A stretch of 36,380 bases of DNA, taken from positions 1 to 36,380 of the forward strand of contig CAINDV010000502.1 in NCBI GenBank assembly GCA_903847485.1. The letters are read 5' to 3'. Both the position numbers and the translations under genes were made by a program. Below, one piece after another: positions 33,922 through 36,380 of this stretch (position 1 is its first letter; each line of letters opens with the position of its first letter). The DNA comes from an uncultured Verrucomicrobiota bacterium (lineage in GTDB: Bacteria; Verrucomicrobiota; Verrucomicrobiia; Limisphaerales; JAJXZI01). The notes below the pieces were generated by a model that made no database searches, was not told where the DNA came from, and saw nothing but the letters and a program-made list of their open reading frames with translations.

Positions 33922-34509
33922 ATGAAAACCATCGGCCTTACCGGCGGCCTGGGCATGGGCAAGAGCACCGCTGCGGACCTGCTTCGCCAGCGTGGTGTGT
34001 GTGTGGTGGACACTGATGAAATAGCGCGCCAAGTAACCGCTCCCGGCCAACCGGCGCTGGCGGAAATTCGCGCTGCGTTTTGGGACGAAGTCTTCGCCGC
34101 TGACCACACGCTGCGGCGCGCGGTGCTGGCGGAGAAGGTGTTTTCCGACGCGGTTGCTCGTCGGCAATTGGAGGCGATTTTGCACCCTCGAATTCGCGCA
34201 CTCTGGCAGGAGCAGGTTGCCCGCTGGTGTGCCGAGGGTGTGCCGCTGGCCGTCGTAGTCATTCCCTTGCTCTTCGAGACCGGGGCGCAGGCTGAGCTTG
34301 ACCTGACCGTATGCGTAGGCTGTTCGGCGGCGATTCAACACCCGCGCCTGTTGTCCCGCGGATGGTCGGAGAAACAAATCGCCCAGCGCCAACAGGCCCA
34401 GCTTCCGCTGGAGAAGAAAATGGCACCGGCGGACCACGTCCTTTGGAACGACGGCGACCGCCTTGTGCTGGCCGCCCAACTCGACCGGTTGCTCGCTCTT
34501 TGGCGGTAG
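33922..34509 (+). CDS. coaE: Dephospho-CoA kinase
   Basis: A 195-aa cytoplasmic enzyme catalysing the last step of coenzyme A synthesis, phosphorylation of the 3'-OH of dephospho-CoA by ATP. The P-loop GGLGMGKST is at 8-16 and the DTDEIAR motif, which positions substrate, at 30-36. The helical CoA-binding insertion follows (VLAEKVFSD, ILHPRIRALW), then VVVIPLLFE (about 111-119) and the lid region with RLLSRGWSEKQIAQRQQAQ. Length and order are normal for the family. It begins 16 nt after the T-run of the terminator, so its promoter must lie within or very near the terminator, or it depends on read-through. No Shine-Dalgarno is evident. The 77 nt between its stop and the convergent methyltransferase stop show no clear hairpin. 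Confidence 0.95.
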   Translation: MKTIGLTGGLGMGKSTAADLLRQRGVCVVDTDEIARQVTAPGQPALAEIRAAFWDEVFAADHTLRRAVLAEKVFSDAVARRQLEAILHPRIRALWQEQVARWCAEGVPLAVVVIPLLFETGAQAELDLTVCVGCSAAIQHPRLLSRGWSEKQIAQRQQAQLPLEKKMAPADHVLWNDGDRLVLAAQLDRLLALWR

Positions 34510-34586
34510 AGCCTAGTGGGAAACGAGTCACTGGTGAACTAAGACCGATAGTTCTTGTCTTACATCCCCTTTGGCTCGGCGAACTG

Positions 34587-35561
34587 TCAGGCGCGGCGTT
34601 TCGTAGCACTTCGGGAAGGGCATTCTGCCAGCGCAAAGTCTATCTGTGCTCTATTGACGGGGACTTGTTCCGTGTAACTTACTTCCAAGGCGGTGTCCTC
34701 GCCCCGGTAATGTGGGTAGAGCTTGGCTAATTGCGGAATGGCTTCGTTCGCCAAGTGAAAAAACTGTTGGTCAATCTCGATCCCGATAGAGTCGTAACCG
34801 ACGGCTTCGGCCGCCGCGATGGTCGAACCCGAACCCATGAACGGGTCGAGCACGGTTCCTTCACCCAGCGGCAGGAGCGCGCGGACCATGATTCTCATGA
34901 AGTGCTGCGGCTTCAGGCAGGGGTGGTCAGAAATCGCTGCTTCACGGGCCGGCGTGCGTCCACTGGGAATCGCGTCCTGTAGTGGCTTCCCCGCCGAGAG
35001 TCGGCGCAGCCCGCCCGTCTTCCATCGGCGCAGATTGTCTGCGACCGTCCGCTCGCTGATAGGCTTGCGAAACAACATCCACGGCTCGTACGCACCCTTT
35101 GGCGTTACGCAGACTTCCAGGAATTCTTGTTCCGCGTTCTTAGGGCGATCCCCACCGCGGAAGCTGAAATAGAGCCGCATGATGGTCGGACGAATTTCGA
35201 AGCCGGCCTCAGCCATCGCAATCTGCACCAACGGCTGAAGGATAGGATGCCCCGCCACGCAGGCATGACCTCCGGGCACCAAGGCGGGTAAAAGCAAAGT
35301 TCCCCATTCATGGAAGAACCGCTTCAACTCAGCCTTCTGCGCCTCGGTCAGCACCGTGAAACGCGGCAAAGGGTCGCGCTGGCTGCCGCCGATGGTTGGC
35401 GGGAGACGCCAGACGCCCCCATGCCCCGCACGCAGCTTGGTCATTTCCTTCTGCGTGAACTCCAACACCCCGTAGGGCGGGTCCGTGCAAACGGCCTGTA
35501 GCGATTGGGGCGCGCATTCGCGCAGCCACTGGAAGCAATGGGCATGGACAAGCTGATACAT
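34587..35561 (-). CDS. DNA methyltransferase, beta class (N6-adenine or N4-cytosine)
   Basis: A 324-aa SAM-dependent DNA methyltransferase. The catalytic motif IV TDPPYG is at residues 26-31, and the SAM-binding motif I LDPFMGSGST at 238-247 is preceded by HPCLKPQHFMRIMVRAL, the usual helix before it. Motif IV before motif I, with the recognition region between (about 90-220), defines the beta class. DPPY is commoner in N6-adenine enzymes, but beta-class N4-cytosine enzymes cannot be excluded. The frame is open upstream to 35651, but the ATG at 35561 begins the conserved fold and avoids overlap with the divergent gene. With that gene, an HTH-nuclease fusion, it looks like a type II restriction-modification system in which this enzyme protects host DNA. 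The target sequence is unknown. Confidence 0.9.
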   Translation of the reverse strand: MYQLVHAHCFQWLRECAPQSLQAVCTDPPYGVLEFTQKEMTKLRAGHGGVWRLPPTIGGSQRDPLPRFTVLTEAQKAELKRFFHEWGTLLLPALVPGGHACVAGHPILQPLVQIAMAEAGFEIRPTIMRLYFSFRGGDRPKNAEQEFLEVCVTPKGAYEPWMLFRKPISERTVADNLRRWKTGGLRRLSAGKPLQDAIPSGRTPAREAAISDHPCLKPQHFMRIMVRALLPLGEGTVLDPFMGSGSTIAAAEAVGYDSIGIEIDQQFFHLANEAIPQLAKLYPHYRGEDTALEVSYTEQVPVNRAQIDFALAECPSRSATKRRA

Positions 35562-35580
35562 ACGCAACGCCCAAATTTCA

Positions 35581-35631
35581 AGTATAGGCGAAAGACAAGC
35601 AAGCCCAATTTTGGTATCAACTAAATTAGAA
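35581..35631. promoter_or_regulatory. Divergent control region of the restriction-modification pair
   Basis: Seventy nt separate the two start codons. On the minus strand, TTGGGC (35608-35603) and TATACT (35586-35581) are spaced by 16 nt and would drive the methyltransferase. An imperfect dyad ATTTTGG ... TAAAT (35608-35626, 6 of 9 pairs) lies directly before the nuclease ATG and could be the operator for its HTH domain, as in controller-protein systems. Both are weak visual matches. Confidence 0.3.
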
Positions 35632-36273
35632 ATGGACGCGAAAACCGCCATAGGCAGCCACGCCCGCCGCTTACGTGAACGTAAGGGGCTGACTCAGGAC
35701 CAAATCGCCAACAAAACCGGCATTTCCTACCAGTTCTTATCAGGGCTGGAAAATGGCCGCGAGAACTTTTCTATTAACGTGCTGGAGTCTCTGGCGACTG
35801 CCTTGGACTGCTCGGTGGCCCAACTTGTCACCGACGCCTTTGCCTCCCAGGAAGCGGCTCCACCGTTTGTGAATGCCAGTTACTTTCGGCGACAAGTGCC
35901 GCTCCCGCCTGGCATGAGAGTCGAGCATCTTGAAACGGCGATGAACGCCACCCAGAGCCTCATTGCTCGCATCAACGCTAATCTCATCGCCTCGGGAGCT
36001 AAGCCGCTGCCCCAATACATTCAAGGCAACAACTTCAGCGGTCTGGTTTCGAATGTCTTCTGCGACGCCCTGAATGACCACTCACCCTACAAACACAACT
36101 CCGACCAAGCGTATCCAGACCTCATCAATCCCTTAGTGAGGGACGGCGGAAAGGCCGCTGGCTTGGAAGTCAAATCTACCATCCAGATCGGCAAAGGCGG
36201 CGAGAGTCACAATGGCCACTCAGGCTGGCACTTGATCGCCCAAGGTCTTTTCATATGGTGGTGGTTTTGGTGA
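35632..36273 (+). pseudogene. XRE-HTH / PD-(D/E)XK restriction endonuclease fusion, C-terminally truncated
   Basis: The remaining frame encodes 213 aa. Residues about 5-62 form an XRE-type helix-turn-helix (RRLRERKGLTQDQIANKTGI, GLENGRENFS, LATALDCSVAQL). After a linker, residues about 130-205 carry a PD-(D/E)XK nuclease signature: Pro162-Asp163-Leu, then Glu179-Val-Lys181 in GLEVKST, followed by GKGGESHNGHSGWHLIA. Divergent orientation to a methyltransferase makes this a type II restriction enzyme that probably also controls its own operon. The sequence stops resembling a nuclease after WHLIA (about 36240) and ends in QGLFIWWWFW, which reads into DNA belonging to an ORF on the other strand, so the 3' part seems lost to an insertion. 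The ATG at 35632 is preferred to a TTG at 35611. Similarity to the ScaI-type nuclease family is possible but unverified. Confidence 0.75.
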
Positions 36274-36380
36274 GGAGGCGGAAGGGGAAGGCGGGGTGAC
36301 GGGCCGACTGTTCGAAGAGGACGGGCCAGCTCAGATGCCCGACGCGTTGTGCCCGCAGCGCGATCAGCGTCGCCCGCAGC
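36251..36380 (-). CDS. C-terminal end of a possible transposase (partial, runs off the window)
   Basis: Reading from the right edge, 42 codons are open to a TGA at 36253-36251. The fragment contains LIALRAQRVGHLSWPVLFEQ and ends FPFRLLTKTTTI. The basic/aromatic C-terminus, the sudden end of the nuclease about 10 nt beyond its stop, and the opposite orientation suggest an insertion sequence. The fragment is too short to name a family, and the terminal inverted repeat cannot be tested because the other end lies outside the window. Confidence 0.4.
   Translation of the reverse strand, partial: LRATLIALRAQRVGHLSWPVLFEQSARHPAFPFRLLTKTTTI

Noticed and set aside
34510-34586. Bidirectional terminator between coaE and the methyltransferase gene
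   Set aside because: Only a weak AAGAC/GTCTT pairing is visible and there is no T-run on either strand.
35562-35651. Extended N-terminus of the methyltransferase to 35651
   Set aside because: It would overlap the divergent nuclease start and its control region; the beta-class fold begins at MYQLVHAHC.

Overview
The window most likely comes from a GC-rich, free-living member of the Verrucomicrobiota, of the Limisphaerales/Pedosphaera kind. The reasons are a four-component pilus locus of the type known from Akkermansia as Amuc_1098-1101, a run of very large secreted proteins built from Calx-beta, delta-60, DUF11 and P-domain modules with the C-terminal domain typical of that phylum, and spacers full of palindromic dispersed repeats. 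The assignment rests on protein families only; no rRNA or other marker gene is present.

Layout. 141-785: a DedA-family membrane protein. 982-8383: a compact operon for a type IV pilus-like envelope machine, with PilM fused to a PilN-like part, an Amuc_1100-like protein, an Amuc_1099-like protein and the outer-membrane secretin. The secretin is in two pieces. Its first half ends in a glycine linker and an S74 autoprocessing/chaperone domain, and its second half is a separate reading frame with its own signal peptide. 8621-9511: a stand-alone 5'-3' exonuclease of the PolA N-terminal type. 9767-33842: about 24 kb holding five consecutive large exported proteins (641, 938, 991, 3078 and 2074 aa), all on the plus strand; the last is a kexin-like S8 protease with an intact catalytic set. 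It ends at a clear intrinsic terminator (33865-33905). 33922-34509: coaE. 34587-36273: a divergent restriction-modification pair, with a beta-class DNA methyltransferase on the minus strand and an XRE-HTH/PD-(D/E)XK nuclease on the plus strand. The nuclease appears to be cut off by an inserted element whose last ORF enters from the right edge.

How it works together. The pilus operon would span the inner membrane (PilM/PilN-like, Amuc_1100/1099-like) to the outer membrane (secretin). The large proteins carry signal peptides and extracellular adhesion or scaffold modules, so they are probably surface or secreted products. No link between their export and this secretin is shown by the sequence.

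Most unusual signals: the split secretin carrying an S74 domain; repeat elements of at least six unrelated inverted-repeat families filling nearly every spacer, twice surrounding a translation start so that repeat arms encode part of the N-terminus; two blocks of exactly seven delta-60 repeats in one 3078-aa protein, which suggests two seven-bladed propellers; and the broken HTH-nuclease fusion. No tRNA, rRNA, CRISPR array or riboswitch was recognised.
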